Shown: positions 6,931 to 17,200, numbered from the stretch's first letter. The stretch is 51,775 nt of DNA from JALCSJ01 sp036788835 (GCA_036788835.1 DAIQMR010000015.1:1-51775), one strand, 5' to 3'. Numbers and translations: made by a program. The notes: generated from the letters alone by a model not told the origin.

Positions 6931-9900
6931 TTATTCTTTGCCTGCCAACTTCTTGTAGGCATCCAGACGGCCTTTCATATCTTTGACGGTCTTATCAAAG
7001 AAAGCATCAGCAGTATCCGGGAACTTAATCTTCAAGGAAGAGTAACGAACCTCCCCCATTAAGAAATCTTTCAAATTGCCGGAAGGATCCTTGGAATCCA
7101 GGGTGAAGCCATTCTTGCCTTCCGCTTCTATAGCAGGATTGTAGCGGTACAAGTGCCAGTAGCCGTCATCCACGGCTTTCTTGGCTTCCCTTTGAGAGCA
7201 GCCCATGCCTGCTTTAATACCGTGGTTAATGCAGGGTGCATAGGCAATAACAATGGAAGGTCCGGGGTAGGCTTCTGCTTCTTTAATAGCCTGCAAACAT
7301 TGGTTCTTATCTGCCCCCATAGCCACCTGGGCTACATATACATAACCATAGGTCATGAACATCCGGCCCAAATCCTTCTTTTTGGTCTTCTTGCCGCCGG
7401 CAGCGAATTGCGCCACGGCAGCAGTAGGTGTCGCTTTAGAAGCTTGCCCGCCTGTATTGGAATATACTTCCGTATCAAAGACCAGTACGTTAACATTAGC
7501 GCCGGAAGCTAATACATGATCCAAACCACCGTAGCCGATATCATAGGACCAGCCGTCTCCGCCGAATATCCATTGACTGCGCTTTACCAGACAATCTCTA
7601 CGGTCATAGATGCTCTTGCATATAGGGCATGTGTCCTTGTTGGCAGTTACTATAGCCGTTACCTTTTCCGCTCTTTCCCGAGTCCCCTCGGATATATCCT
7701 TCTTGTCCAGCCATTCTTGGAAGACCGCCTTGGCTTCAGCAGGAGTGTTGGGAGAATCCACAGCTTCCTGCATGGTCAAAGCCATTTTTTCCTGTAATTG
7801 GTTGGCCGCTAAGGACATGCCCAAGCCAAACTCCGCATTATCTTCAAACAAAGAGTTGGCCCAGCTTGGCCCGTGACCTTTGTGGTTTGTAGTATAAGGC
7901 ATACCGGGAACGCTGCCGCCCCAGACAGAGGAACAGCCGGAGGCATTGGCCACCATCATTCTGTCACCAAATAGCTGAGTAACTAATTTAGCATAGGGAG
8001 TTTCCCCGCAGCCGGCACAGGAACCGGAAAATTCCAATAAGGGCTGCTCAAACTGACTGCCTTTAACTGTAAATTTATTCATAGGATTTTCTTTAGGTGC
8101 AACATCTTTGACTGCATATTCCCAGACAGGAGCCAAAGCCACCTGGGACGCCAATGGTTTCATAACCAAAGCCTTTTCCTTAGCAGGGCAGACATCGGCA
8201 CAATTGCCGCAGCCCAGACAGTCCAAGACGCTGACTACCATACGGAAGTTCAGGCCCTTAGTGCCCATAGCGGGAATGGTTTCCAAGCCTTGGGGCGCAT
8301 TCTTAACCTCTTGGTCAGTCAAGAGCACCGGACGAATAGCGGCATGAGGGCAAACGAAAGCACATTGATTACATTGAATGCAGTTTGCTTTGTTCCATTC
8401 AGGAACATTTACAGCTACCCCACGTTTTTCATAGGCGGCACCACCCAGAGGGAAGGCACCTCCTGCTAACTTAGCAAAAGCGCTGACCGGGAGCTTATCT
8501 CCTTCTTGCCTGTTGATGGGCTCCTGAACCTTTTTAACGAAATCAGGAACATGTTTAACGGCTTGCGGAGTATCCTCAGCAGATGCCCAATCGGCAGGAA
8601 CGTTAATCTCAACGATATCCTCCACGCCCTTATCAATGGCGTCAGCATTCATCTTGACAACTTTTTCGCCTTTCTTGCCATAGGACTCGACTACCGCATC
8701 TTTCAAATACTTAACGGCGTCAGCAATAGGAATAATATTGGCAAGCTTAAAGAAAGCAGCCTGCATAATCATATTGATTCTGCCGCCCAAGCCAATGCTT
8801 TGAGCAATCTTCACTGCGTCAATGGTATAAAACTTAATATCGTTCTTGGCTATATACTGTTTCATAGCAGCAGGCAATTCCTTGTCTAACTGCTCTTGGT
8901 TCCAAATGCAGTTCAGCAGGAAGGTGCCGCCCTTTTTCAGTCCGGCCAGCACGTCATATTTATCCACATAGGATTGATTATGAACTGCAATAAAAGCTGC
9001 TTTATTAATCAAATAAGTAGATTTAATAGGGTTCTTCCCAAACCGCAAATGCGAAACAGTTATGCCCCCTGATTTTTTTGAATCATAGGCGAAGTAGGCC
9101 TGAGCATACATATCCGTATGATCACCGATAATTTGAATGGCACTCTTATTTGCGCCTACCGTACCATCAGACCCCAGGCCCCAGAATTTGCAGGCGGTGG
9201 TGCCCGGTTGGGTGGTATCAATGTCTTCGCCTATAGGTAATGAGGTATTGGTAACATCATCAATAATACCTACAGTGAAGTGGTCTTTAGGAACAGCCAG
9301 TTTCAGGTTTTCAAATACGCTGAGAATATGAGAAGGCGTCGTATCCTTGCCGCCTATGGCAGCACGCCCTCCTACCACTACCACTTCAGGTTTTTCTACG
9401 GAGAAAGCATCTTTCGCATCTAGAAGCAAAGGTTCAGCCAAGGAGCCGGGTTCCTTGGTTCTATCCAAAACAGCCACTTTCGTAACAGTTTTAGGAATAT
9501 ATTTAAAGAAATATTTTGTGGAGAAAGGACGATACAGATGAACTCTTAAGAGGCCAACCTTCTCACCCTTAGCATTTAAGTAGTCAACAGTTTCTTCCGC
9601 AGCCTCAGTTACGGAACCCATGGTAATAATCATTCTGTCAGCATCGGGAGCACCATAGTATGTGAAAGGATGGTATTCTCTGCCGGTGATTGTGTTTACT
9701 TTTTCCATGTACTCTTCTACGATATCGGGAAGGGCGTCATAGTATTTATTAACTATTTCCTGCTGCTGAAAATATACGTCCCCGTTTTCCAAAGTGCCTT
9801 TAATTGTAGGATGGTCCGGGTTGGTTGCTTTGTCACGGAATTTTTTAATGGCTTCTTTGTCGGCCAAGGCAAATAAATCCTTGTAATCGTAAGCTTCGAT

Positions 9901-10446
9901 TTTTTGCACTTCATGGGATGTTCTGAAGCCATCAAAGAAGTTTAGAAAAGGAACACTGCCCTTAATAGCCGCTAAATGAGCAACTGCCGACAAATCCATG
10001 GTCTGCTGCACGCTGCCTTCACACAGCATGGCAAAACCTGTTTGTCGGCAGGCCATAACGTCCCTATGGTCACCAAAGATACAAAGTGTATTAGTTCCTA
10101 AAGTACGGGAAGCTACATGGAATACGCCGGGCAATAATTCGCCGGCAATTTTATACATATTAGGAATCATGAGCAATAAGCCCTGAGATGCTGTATAGGT
10201 TGTGGTCAAAGCCCCGGCCTGCAGGGAACCATGCACTGCTCCTGCTGCACCGCCCTCAGCCTGCATTTCCATAATCTTTACAGTTTGGCCAAACATGTTC
10301 TTAACGCCCTTAGTTGCCCATTCATCAATGTGCTCTGCCATGGGTGAAGATGGTGTGATGGGATAAATAGCCGCCACTTCTGTGAATGCATATGATACAT
10401 ATGCAGCCGCAGTGTTGCCATCCATCGTTTTCATTAACTTTGTCAT
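6931..10446 (-). CDS. nifJ: Pyruvate:ferredoxin (flavodoxin) oxidoreductase, copy A
   Basis: This 1171-residue protein is a full single-chain PFOR. It converts pyruvate, CoA and oxidised ferredoxin to acetyl-CoA, CO2 and reduced ferredoxin. In order it has an N-terminal TPP-pyrimidine domain (from about residue 5, YPITPSSPMAEHIDEW), a CoA-binding domain, and a bis-[4Fe-4S] domain with CIQCNQCAFVCPHA and CLGCGNCADVCPA. The C-terminal TPP-diphosphate domain carries GSCAGCGETPYAKL and GGDGWSYDIGYGG. AGGAGGG precedes the ATG. It is strongly similar to copy B just upstream but has its own promoter (10512-10540), and copy B ends at a terminator. It should supply ferredoxin for the hydrogenase in this window. 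Confidence 0.96.
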   Translation of the reverse strand: MTKLMKTMDGNTAAAYVSYAFTEVAAIYPITPSSPMAEHIDEWATKGVKNMFGQTVKIMEMQAEGGAAGAVHGSLQAGALTTTYTASQGLLLMIPNMYKIAGELLPGVFHVASRTLGTNTLCIFGDHRDVMACRQTGFAMLCEGSVQQTMDLSAVAHLAAIKGSVPFLNFFDGFRTSHEVQKIEAYDYKDLFALADKEAIKKFRDKATNPDHPTIKGTLENGDVYFQQQEIVNKYYDALPDIVEEYMEKVNTITGREYHPFTYYGAPDADRMIITMGSVTEAAEETVDYLNAKGEKVGLLRVHLYRPFSTKYFFKYIPKTVTKVAVLDRTKEPGSLAEPLLLDAKDAFSVEKPEVVVVGGRAAIGGKDTTPSHILSVFENLKLAVPKDHFTVGIIDDVTNTSLPIGEDIDTTQPGTTACKFWGLGSDGTVGANKSAIQIIGDHTDMYAQAYFAYDSKKSGGITVSHLRFGKNPIKSTYLINKAAFIAVHNQSYVDKYDVLAGLKKGGTFLLNCIWNQEQLDKELPAAMKQYIAKNDIKFYTIDAVKIAQSIGLGGRINMIMQAAFFKLANIIPIADAVKYLKDAVVESYGKKGEKVVKMNADAIDKGVEDIVEINVPADWASAEDTPQAVKHVPDFVKKVQEPINRQEGDKLPVSAFAKLAGGAFPLGGAAYEKRGVAVNVPEWNKANCIQCNQCAFVCPHAAIRPVLLTDQEVKNAPQGLETIPAMGTKGLNFRMVVSVLDCLGCGNCADVCPAKEKALVMKPLASQVALAPVWEYAVKDVAPKENPMNKFTVKGSQFEQPLLEFSGSCAGCGETPYAKLVTQLFGDRMMVANASGCSSVWGGSVPGMPYTTNHKGHGPSWANSLFEDNAEFGLGMSLAANQLQEKMALTMQEAVDSPNTPAEAKAVFQEWLDKKDISEGTRERAEKVTAIVTANKDTCPICKSIYDRRDCLVKRSQWIFGGDGWSYDIGYGGLDHVLASGANVNVLVFDTEVYSNTGGQASKATPTAAVAQFAAGGKKTKKKDLGRMFMTYGYVYVAQVAMGADKNQCLQAIKEAEAYPGPSIVIAYAPCINHGIKAGMGCSQREAKKAVDDGYWHLYRYNPAIEAEGKNGFTLDSKDPSGNLKDFLMGEVRYSSLKIKFPDTADAFFDKTVKDMKGRLDAYKKLAGKE

Positions 10447-10511
10447 GTCTTACCCTCCTCCACGTAATTACAGCAAACCGGTATGATATTAAAATTATCA
10501 CTGCCTTATTA

Positions 10512-10540
10512 AGAATAGCATAGCTTGAAACAATCTGCAA
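10512..10540 (-). promoter_or_regulatory. Promoter of nifJ copy A
   Basis: On the minus strand TTGCAG (10540-10535), 17 bp, then TATTCT (10517-10512). It is laid out like the promoter of copy B. Confidence 0.65.
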
Positions 10541-10582
10541 GCACGCCGCCAAATGTTCTCACCAATGGAGGCAGAGTACAGA

Positions 10583-10625
10583 AAAAGGTCCCGGGTTATG
10601 TGGCTGGCATAACTCGGGACCTTTT
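10583..10625 (-). terminator. Terminator between the two nifJ genes
   Basis: An 18-bp stem, AAAAGGTCCCGGGTTATG (10583-10600) with 10608-10625, has one G-T mismatch and a 7-nt loop. On the minus strand a T-run follows it, so copy B transcription should end here. Confidence 0.88.
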
Positions 10626-10673
10626 CTTTACTGATACATTATAGAAAGTGGTGAGACGACATAAACAATTTTA

Positions 10674-13600
10674 TTACTTGCCTGCTAATTTCTTATAGGT
10701 GTCAAGACGTTTTGCCATGTCTTGAACAGCTTTGTCTAAGAAAGCATCGGCGGTATCCGGGAACTTAATCTTCAAGGAGGAGTAACGAACCTCGCCCATT
10801 AAGAAGTCCTTCAGCTTGCCGGATGGATCCTTGGAATCCAGGGTGAAGCCGTTCTTGCCGGCAGCTTCTTCAGCAGGATTGTATCTGTACAAGTGCCAGT
10901 AGCCATCTTCCACGGCTTTCTTGGCTTCCCGTTGAGAGCAGCCCATACCTGCTTTGATACCATGATTAATACATGGTGCGTACGCGATAACAATGGAAGG
11001 ACCGTGGTATGCTTCAGCTTCTTTAATAGCTTTCAGGCATTGATTCTTGTCAGCACCCATAGCAACCTGAGCTACATAGACATAACCATAGGTCATGAAC
11101 ATGCGGCCCAAATCTTTCTTTTTGGTCTTCTTGCCGCCGGCTGCGAATTGAGCCACAGCAGCAGTAGGCGTAGCTTTGGAAGCTTGTCCGCCGGTGTTGG
11201 AATATACTTCGGTATCAAATACCAGCACATTAACATCTGCGCCGGTTGCCAAAACGTGATCCAATCCGCCGTAGCCGATATCATAGGACCAGCCGTCACC
11301 GCCGAATATCCATTGGCTTCTCTTAACCAGGCAGTCTCTACGTTCATAAATACGCTGGCAAATAGGACATTTGTCCTTATTGGCAGTTACCAGAGCAATA
11401 ACCTTATCGGCTCTTTCCCGTGTGCCTTCTGATTCATCCTTGTGGTCAAACCATTCTTGGAAAATGGCCTTAGCATCAGCAGGAGTATTAGGATTATCAA
11501 TGGCCTCTTTTACGTCCATGGTCAGTTTTTCTTGTAATTGCTCAGTAGCCAGGAACATGCCTAAGCCGAACTCCGCATTGTCTTCGAACAAGGAGTTAGC
11601 CCAGCCCGGTCCATGGCCTTTGCTGTTCTTAGTATATGGCATGGAAGGAACGCTGCCTGCCCATACGGAAGAACAGCCTGTGGCGTTGGCTACCATCATA
11701 CGGTCACCAAACAATTGGGTAACCAGTTTAGCATAAGGAGTTTCCCCGCAGCCTGCGCAGGAGCCGGAGAATTCCAGCAAGGGCTGCTCAAACTGACTGC
11801 CCTTGACGGTGAATTTACTCATAGGATTGTCTTTAGGCTTAACATCTTTGACTGCATAATCCCACAGAGGAGCCAAAGCTGCTTGTGAAGCAAAGGGTTT
11901 CATAACCAAAGCTTTTTCCTTGGCAGGGCAAACATCTACACAGTTTCCGCAGCCCAGGCAGTCCATAACGCTGACTACCATACGGAAGTTCAGTCCCTTA
12001 GCACCCATAGCGGGAATTGTCCCAAAGCCTTGCGGCGCACTCTTCACTTCTTCATCAGTCAGCAGAGCCGGACGGATGGCAGCGTGAGGGCAAACAAAAG
12101 CACATTGGTTACATTGGATGCAGTTTGCTTTGTTCCATTCCGGAACGTTAATAGCCACGCCTCTCTTTTCATAGGCAGCAGTGCCCAGAGGATAAGCGCC
12201 GTCAGCTAATTTAGCAAAAGCGCTGACAGGCAGTTTATCTCCCTCTTGTCTGTTAATAGGTTCAAGAATTTTACTGACGAATTCCGGTACATTTTCTGCA
12301 GCCTTAGGAGCATCTGTAGCAGTAGCCCAGCCTGCAGGAACTGTCACCTTTACAATGCCTTCCACGCCTTTGTCGATGGCATCATAGTTCATCTTGACAA
12401 CTTTTTCTCCTTTGGTGCCATAGGATGAAACCACTGCTTCTTTCAGGTATTTAACCGCATCAGCAATAGGAATAATATTAGCAAGCTTGAAGAAAGCAGC
12501 CTGCATAATCATATTAATGCGTCCGCCCAGACCAATGCTTTGAGCAATGCCCACAGCATCGATGGTATAGAACTTAATATCGTTTTTAGCGATGTATTGT
12601 TTAATGGCAGCGGGCAATTCCTTGTCTAATTGCTCCTGATTCCAAATGCAGTTCAGCAGGAAGGTGCCGCCCTTTTTCAGTCCGGCCAATACATCATATT
12701 TATGAACATAGGACTGGTTGTGCACAGCAACGAAAGCTGCCTTGTCAACCAGATATGTTGACCTGATGGGGTTCTTACCAAAACGTAAGTGCGAAACGGT
12801 AATACCGCCGGATTTCTTGGAATCATAGGCAAAATAAGCCTGAGCATACATATCAGTATGGTCGCCGATAATCTTAATAGCGCTCTTGTTGGCGCCTACT
12901 GTGCCATCAGAACCCAGACCCCAGAACTTGCAGGCAGTGGTTCCCACTTGAGTGGTATCAATATCTTCACCAACGGTCAGAGATGTATTGGTCACATCAT
13001 CCACAATACCTACGGTAAAGTGGTTCTTAGGTTCAGCCAATTTTAAGTTTTCGAAAACGCTCAAAATATGAGAAGGAGTGGTGTCCTTGCCGCCTACGCC
13101 GGCACGTCCGCCTACTACACAGACTTCCGGACGCTCTACGGAGAAAGCATTGGCCACATCCAGGAATAAAGGTTCACACAAAGAACCCGGTTCCTTGGTA
13201 CGATCCAAAACAGCAACTTTCTTAACTGTTTTAGGCAGATACTTGAAGAAATATTTCAGGGAGAAAGGACGATACAGATGAACTCTCAGGAGTCCTACTT
13301 TTTCGCCTTTGGCATTCAAATAATCAACAGTTTCTTCCGTTGCTTCGGTCAAAGAACCCATGGTAACAATGATCCTGTCAGCATCGGGTGCGCCGTAGTA
13401 AACGAAAGGATGGTATTCTCTGCCGGTCAGTTTAGTGATTTTTTCCATGTATTCTTCTACGATATCAGGCAGGGCATCATAGTATTTGTTAACGATTTCC
13501 TGTTGCTGGAAATAAACGTCACCGTTTTCCAAGGTGCCTTTAGTGGTGGGATGATCAGGGTTAGTAGCTCTGTCCCGGAATTTTTTTACGGCTTCTTTGT

Positions 13601-14186
13601 CAGCCAGGGCAAATAAATCCTTGTAATCGTAAGCTTCGATTTTTTGCACTTCGTGAGAAGTACGGAAACCGTCAAAGAAGTTCAGGAAAGGAATGCTGCC
13701 TTTGATAGCAGCCAAGTGAGCAACTGCGGACAAATCCATGGTTTGTTGTACGCTGCCTTCAGCCAGCATAGCGAAACCCGTTTGACGGCAAGCCATAACG
13801 TCTCTTTGGTCGCCGAAAATGCACAGGGTATTAGTACCCAAAGCGCGGGAAGCTACGTGGAAAACACCGGGCAATAATTCCCCGGCAATTTTATACATAT
13901 TAGGAATCATCAAAAGTAGACCTTGAGAAGCAGTATAAGTGGTAGTCAGGGCTCCGGCCTGTAAAGAACCATGGACAGCACCGGCAGCACCGCCTTCTGC
14001 CTGCATTTCCATAACCTTTACTGTCTGACCAAACATGTTCTTGACACCTTGGGTAGCCCACTCATCAACGTGTTCTGCCATGGGTGACGATGGTGTAATC
14101 GGGAAAATTGCCGCTACATCTGTGAATGCATATGATACATAGGCAGCCGCAGTGTTACCATCCATTGTCTTCATTAACTTTGTCAT
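10674..14186 (-). CDS. nifJ: Pyruvate:ferredoxin (flavodoxin) oxidoreductase, copy B
   Basis: This 1170-residue protein is a second complete PFOR, collinear with copy A over the whole length and very similar by eye. All cofactor motifs are intact: CIQCNQCAFVCPHA, CLGCGNCVDVCPA, GSCAGCGETPYAKL and GGDGWSYDIGYGG. Differences from copy A concentrate near residues 625-660, between the gamma-type domain and the ferredoxin domain, and near 870-940. GGAGGA precedes the ATG. It has its own promoter (14252-14280) and terminator. The second copy could be a differently regulated isozyme or prefer another 2-oxoacid, such as 2-oxobutyrate from threonine. The sequence does not decide this. Confidence 0.96.
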   Translation of the reverse strand: MTKLMKTMDGNTAAAYVSYAFTDVAAIFPITPSSPMAEHVDEWATQGVKNMFGQTVKVMEMQAEGGAAGAVHGSLQAGALTTTYTASQGLLLMIPNMYKIAGELLPGVFHVASRALGTNTLCIFGDQRDVMACRQTGFAMLAEGSVQQTMDLSAVAHLAAIKGSIPFLNFFDGFRTSHEVQKIEAYDYKDLFALADKEAVKKFRDRATNPDHPTTKGTLENGDVYFQQQEIVNKYYDALPDIVEEYMEKITKLTGREYHPFVYYGAPDADRIIVTMGSLTEATEETVDYLNAKGEKVGLLRVHLYRPFSLKYFFKYLPKTVKKVAVLDRTKEPGSLCEPLFLDVANAFSVERPEVCVVGGRAGVGGKDTTPSHILSVFENLKLAEPKNHFTVGIVDDVTNTSLTVGEDIDTTQVGTTACKFWGLGSDGTVGANKSAIKIIGDHTDMYAQAYFAYDSKKSGGITVSHLRFGKNPIRSTYLVDKAAFVAVHNQSYVHKYDVLAGLKKGGTFLLNCIWNQEQLDKELPAAIKQYIAKNDIKFYTIDAVGIAQSIGLGGRINMIMQAAFFKLANIIPIADAVKYLKEAVVSSYGTKGEKVVKMNYDAIDKGVEGIVKVTVPAGWATATDAPKAAENVPEFVSKILEPINRQEGDKLPVSAFAKLADGAYPLGTAAYEKRGVAINVPEWNKANCIQCNQCAFVCPHAAIRPALLTDEEVKSAPQGFGTIPAMGAKGLNFRMVVSVMDCLGCGNCVDVCPAKEKALVMKPFASQAALAPLWDYAVKDVKPKDNPMSKFTVKGSQFEQPLLEFSGSCAGCGETPYAKLVTQLFGDRMMVANATGCSSVWAGSVPSMPYTKNSKGHGPGWANSLFEDNAEFGLGMFLATEQLQEKLTMDVKEAIDNPNTPADAKAIFQEWFDHKDESEGTRERADKVIALVTANKDKCPICQRIYERRDCLVKRSQWIFGGDGWSYDIGYGGLDHVLATGADVNVLVFDTEVYSNTGGQASKATPTAAVAQFAAGGKKTKKKDLGRMFMTYGYVYVAQVAMGADKNQCLKAIKEAEAYHGPSIVIAYAPCINHGIKAGMGCSQREAKKAVEDGYWHLYRYNPAEEAAGKNGFTLDSKDPSGKLKDFLMGEVRYSSLKIKFPDTADAFLDKAVQDMAKRLDTYKKLAGK

Positions 14187-14251
14187 TTCTAATCCTCCTC
14201 CACGAAATTACAACAAATAAGTGTGAAATAAAATTCATCACCTTTTAACCA

Positions 14252-14280
14252 ATAATAGCACAATTTGAGCAAATGTGCAA
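14252..14280 (-). promoter_or_regulatory. Promoter of nifJ copy B
   Basis: On the minus strand TTGCAC (14280-14275), 17 bp, then TATTAT (14257-14252), followed by a leader of about 60 nt. Confidence 0.7.
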
Positions 14281-14317
14281 GATTTTCTATTACATAAATA
14301 ATATTTCTTGCACGCAA

Positions 14318-14356
14318 AAAAACAGAACCGAATCATTATGACCCGGCCCTGTTTTT
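14318..14356 (-). terminator. Terminator after threonine dehydratase gene
   Basis: AAAAACAG (14318-14325) pairs with CTGTTTTT (14349-14356), with CCG/CGG inside. On the minus strand the stem ends in a T-run. It separates ilvA from nifJ copy B. Confidence 0.65.
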
Positions 14357-14369
14357 GAGGGGCTGTAAC

Positions 14370-15578
14370 TTATTTAATCAGTCTGTAACCTGCTTCTTTA
14401 ATTTTCTTGGCAATAAGGTTCCTGTGATTCATATCACTACATTCCAGAACCAGAGTCATTACCTGGCTTTCCACTTCTTCCAGTTCAGAATCATACATAC
14501 TCTGAGTGATGAACAGAATATTGGCATTGTTATCGGAGATTAATTTCAACAGTTTGGCAGTTTCGCCGCATCTGTCTTCCATAATAACCTTGAACTCAGC
14601 TCTTCTGCCTTCCAACAACAAGGCTTTATTAATGATTCTGTTGATGAAGGTAATATCGGCGTTGCCACCGGAAACCATCAGTACAACCTTCTTGCCTTTG
14701 CATTTAATCTTCCCGGCCAAAACAGCAGCCAGAGGAGTTGCACCGGCGCCTTCTGCCAAGTTCTTGCCCTTTTCAATCAGGTATAACATAGCTTCGGCGA
14801 TTTCGTCTTCGGTTACAGTAACAATCTTGTCTACATATTTCTTAACCATTTTGTAGGTGATTTTACCGGGAGTCCTTACATTGATGCCCTCCGCGGCGGT
14901 CACACCCGCAGGAACAGTAGTCAGCCTGCCCTTCTTTATGGATTCTACCATAGAAGGAACAGCAGCTGATTCCACACCGATAACTTTAATCTTGGGATTG
15001 GAAAGTTTCAGCCCTGCCGCAATACCGGAAATCATACCGCCGCCGCCTACAGGTACAACTACCATGTCAACATCGGGGAGATCTTCCAGAATTTCCAGGG
15101 CAATAGTGCCCTGACCGGCAATAACATATTCATCATCGAAAGGATGGACAAAAACAGCATTAGTTTCTTTTTGCACTTTTAAAGCTTTGGCATAGGCTTC
15201 GTCAAAGGCTGCCCCTTCCAGAATTACATTGCCGCCGTAGCCTTTAGTAGCGGAAACCTTAGCCAAGGGAGTGGTAGCAGGCATAACAATGGTAGCTTTA
15301 ATACCTTTAGCCGTAGCACCCAAAGCAACACCCTGGGCATGATTACCGGCAGAAGCCGCTATAACCCCACGTTTTGCTTCTTCTTTGGTCAGGTGCGCAA
15401 TTTTATTAACAGCACCTCTGATTTTAAAAGAACCGGTTTTTTGCAGATTTTCGTACTTGAAATAAACTTCGCCGCCTACCTTGCTGCCCAAAACAGGAGA
15501 TTCAATAAGGGGAGTCTTTTTGGCTACGCCCTGCAATACTTCACGAGCTTCTTCAATTGTTTTTAATGTAACTGTCAT
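14370..15578 (-). CDS. ilvA: Threonine ammonia-lyase with C-terminal ACT domain
   Basis: This 402-residue PLP enzyme of fold type II deaminates L-threonine to 2-oxobutyrate, and often serine to pyruvate. The PLP lysine is Lys52 in KTGSFKIRGA, and the phosphate-binding loop is VGGGGMISG (Gly178-181). A single ACT domain covers about residues 327-402 and probably gives allosteric control. That length and layout match the short IlvA form rather than biosynthetic IlvA with two ACT-like modules. GGAGG precedes the ATG. It lies 49 bp downstream of a symporter gene in the same direction, so uptake and deamination of threonine/serine are likely co-expressed. The product 2-oxoacid suits the adjacent PFORs, and RidA would clear its enamine intermediates. 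Confidence 0.92.
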   Translation of the reverse strand: MTVTLKTIEEAREVLQGVAKKTPLIESPVLGSKVGGEVYFKYENLQKTGSFKIRGAVNKIAHLTKEEAKRGVIAASAGNHAQGVALGATAKGIKATIVMPATTPLAKVSATKGYGGNVILEGAAFDEAYAKALKVQKETNAVFVHPFDDEYVIAGQGTIALEILEDLPDVDMVVVPVGGGGMISGIAAGLKLSNPKIKVIGVESAAVPSMVESIKKGRLTTVPAGVTAAEGINVRTPGKITYKMVKKYVDKIVTVTEDEIAEAMLYLIEKGKNLAEGAGATPLAAVLAGKIKCKGKKVVLMVSGGNADITFINRIINKALLLEGRRAEFKVIMEDRCGETAKLLKLISDNNANILFITQSMYDSELEEVESQVMTLVLECSDMNHRNLIAKKIKEAGYRLIK

Positions 15579-15627
15579 CTCATTATCCTCCCAAACTAAT
15601 TAGTTTCTACAGACGAGCTAATTTCAC

Positions 15628-16833
15628 TTATGCTTCTTCGGCTTCTGCGATCAGTTCTTCATCAGTTTTGGGTGCAATTTTATTACCGGCAATTTTGTTA
15701 ACCAAAACTGCGATAGCCCCATCACCTGTTACATTGCAGGCTGTTCCAAAACTATCCTGAGCTAAGTACAGGGCAATCATCAGAGCTTGTTGATCGGCAG
15801 TGAAACCCAACATGCTTTGCAAAATACCAAGAGCTGCCATTACTGCACCGCCCGGTACGCCGGGAGCAGCAACCATGGTAACGCCTAACATCAGAATGAA
15901 ACCAAACATGTTACCGAATTCAATAGGCTTACCATTTAATAATAACACAGCCATGGTGCAGCTGGTAAGAGTAATGGTACTGCCTGATAAATGTATTGTA
16001 GCACAAAGTGGGATAACAAAGTCAGCAATTCCTGCAGCAACACCATTTTTCTTGGTAGAAGCCAGAGTAACAGGAATAGTAGCAGCAGAAGATTGAGTGC
16101 CAATGGCAGTCAGATAAGCAGGAATCATTCCTTTCAATAATTTGAAGGGATTAGCACCGGCAGCAGTTCCTGCGATGGTGTATTGGAAAACCAGAATAAC
16201 AATGTGTAAGCAGATAATTACTACGAATACTTTAGCGAATACGGACATGATAGCAGCAATTTGGCCGGCATTAGTCATGTTGGCGAAAATACCGCAAATG
16301 TGCAGAGGAAGTAAAGGAATGACAATATTGCTGATAACTTTTTCTACGATAGATTGGAATTCGTGCATAACGTTCTTTAAGGTAACACCGTTGCAGGCAG
16401 CAATACCGATACCTAGAACAAAGGCAATCAGCAGTGCGCTCATAACTCCCATAATAGGAGGCATATCTATATTAAAGAAACCGGGCAGCAAGCCTTTTTC
16501 CGGATTTGCCAATTGGCCAACGGTTCCGGCACTTACGAAATTGTGCAGCAAAGCATGGTTGGTGAAGAATGCCAGGCAACCTGCAATAATCGTAGAGCAG
16601 TAAGCAATCAAAGTAGTGATGCCTAATAATTTGCCGGCAGCTTTACCTAAATCAGCTATACCGGGAACAATAAAACCAATGATGATCAAGGGAATAACGA
16701 ATCCTAAGAAATTACCGAAAATACCATTAAACGTTGCTAAAACTCTTACTAAACCGGGAACACCCATCTTACCAATAGCAATACCTAAAATAAGACCAAT
16801 AATCAGCCGCGGTAATAAGCCTATTTTTTTCAT
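15628..16833 (-). CDS. Dicarboxylate/amino acid:cation symporter (SDF family), probable threonine/serine uptake
   Basis: This 401-residue membrane protein has the SDF/DAACS pattern of eight transmembrane helices and two hairpin loops. The serine-rich hairpin motif GTQSSAATIPVTL lies near residues 250-262. The TM7-8 region has SGSTITLT and NVTGDGAIAV in place of the classical NMDGT. It would import an amino acid with Na+ or H+. The second gene of the apparent operon is a threonine dehydratase, which points to threonine or serine, although glutamate or other dicarboxylates cannot be excluded. AGGAGG precedes the ATG. The leader is about 190 nt long (promoter at 17029-17057). Confidence 0.85.
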   Translation of the reverse strand: MKKIGLLPRLIIGLILGIAIGKMGVPGLVRVLATFNGIFGNFLGFVIPLIIIGFIVPGIADLGKAAGKLLGITTLIAYCSTIIAGCLAFFTNHALLHNFVSAGTVGQLANPEKGLLPGFFNIDMPPIMGVMSALLIAFVLGIGIAACNGVTLKNVMHEFQSIVEKVISNIVIPLLPLHICGIFANMTNAGQIAAIMSVFAKVFVVIICLHIVILVFQYTIAGTAAGANPFKLLKGMIPAYLTAIGTQSSAATIPVTLASTKKNGVAAGIADFVIPLCATIHLSGSTITLTSCTMAVLLLNGKPIEFGNMFGFILMLGVTMVAAPGVPGGAVMAALGILQSMLGFTADQQALMIALYLAQDSFGTACNVTGDGAIAVLVNKIAGNKIAPKTDEELIAEAEEA

Positions 16834-17028
16834 TGTAAATCCTCCTTAATGTTGTTGATAATGAATTGAAAAATCATGTTGTAAAAAGCATTGCGGAAAA
16901 ATGTTGTAAAAAATTGTGCGTACTCTAATAGTTTTTTCTTCCCCTTTCACCTTTGATTTTTCCCATCGCCTCTTTTCTTCTAATAAAAAAAGTTGCTCTG
17001 TTAAACTTTTTATTTCAGTGTTAAACAA

Positions 17029-17057
17029 ATACTACCATATAATTCTGAAAATTGCAA
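17029..17057 (-). promoter_or_regulatory. Promoter of symporter-ilvA operon
   Basis: On the minus strand TTGCAA (17057-17052), 17 bp, then TAGTAT (17034-17029). Confidence 0.65.
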
Positions 17058-17160
17058 GTTTTTCTCTCTTATTGCAATAAAATTTTTCTTTATCTATTAT
17101 TAAGCTTTCTTAAAAATCTTACAATTAGCATAAAATAGGCGCTTCTCGTGGTTTACAAAC

Positions 17161-17200
17161 AAAAGCACACTACTGTAAGATGTTCCAGTAGTGTGCTTTT
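17161..17200 (-). terminator. Terminator downstream of GNAT gene
   Basis: A perfect 15-bp stem, AAAAGCACACTACTG (17161-17175), pairs with 17186-17200. The ends are A- and T-rich, so it could stop transcription in either direction. Confidence 0.85.

Noticed and set aside
16834..17022. Fluoride riboswitch or T-box in the symporter leader
   Set aside because: A GGCGATGG-like word is present, but the other conserved segments and pairing are missing, and there is no T-box core.
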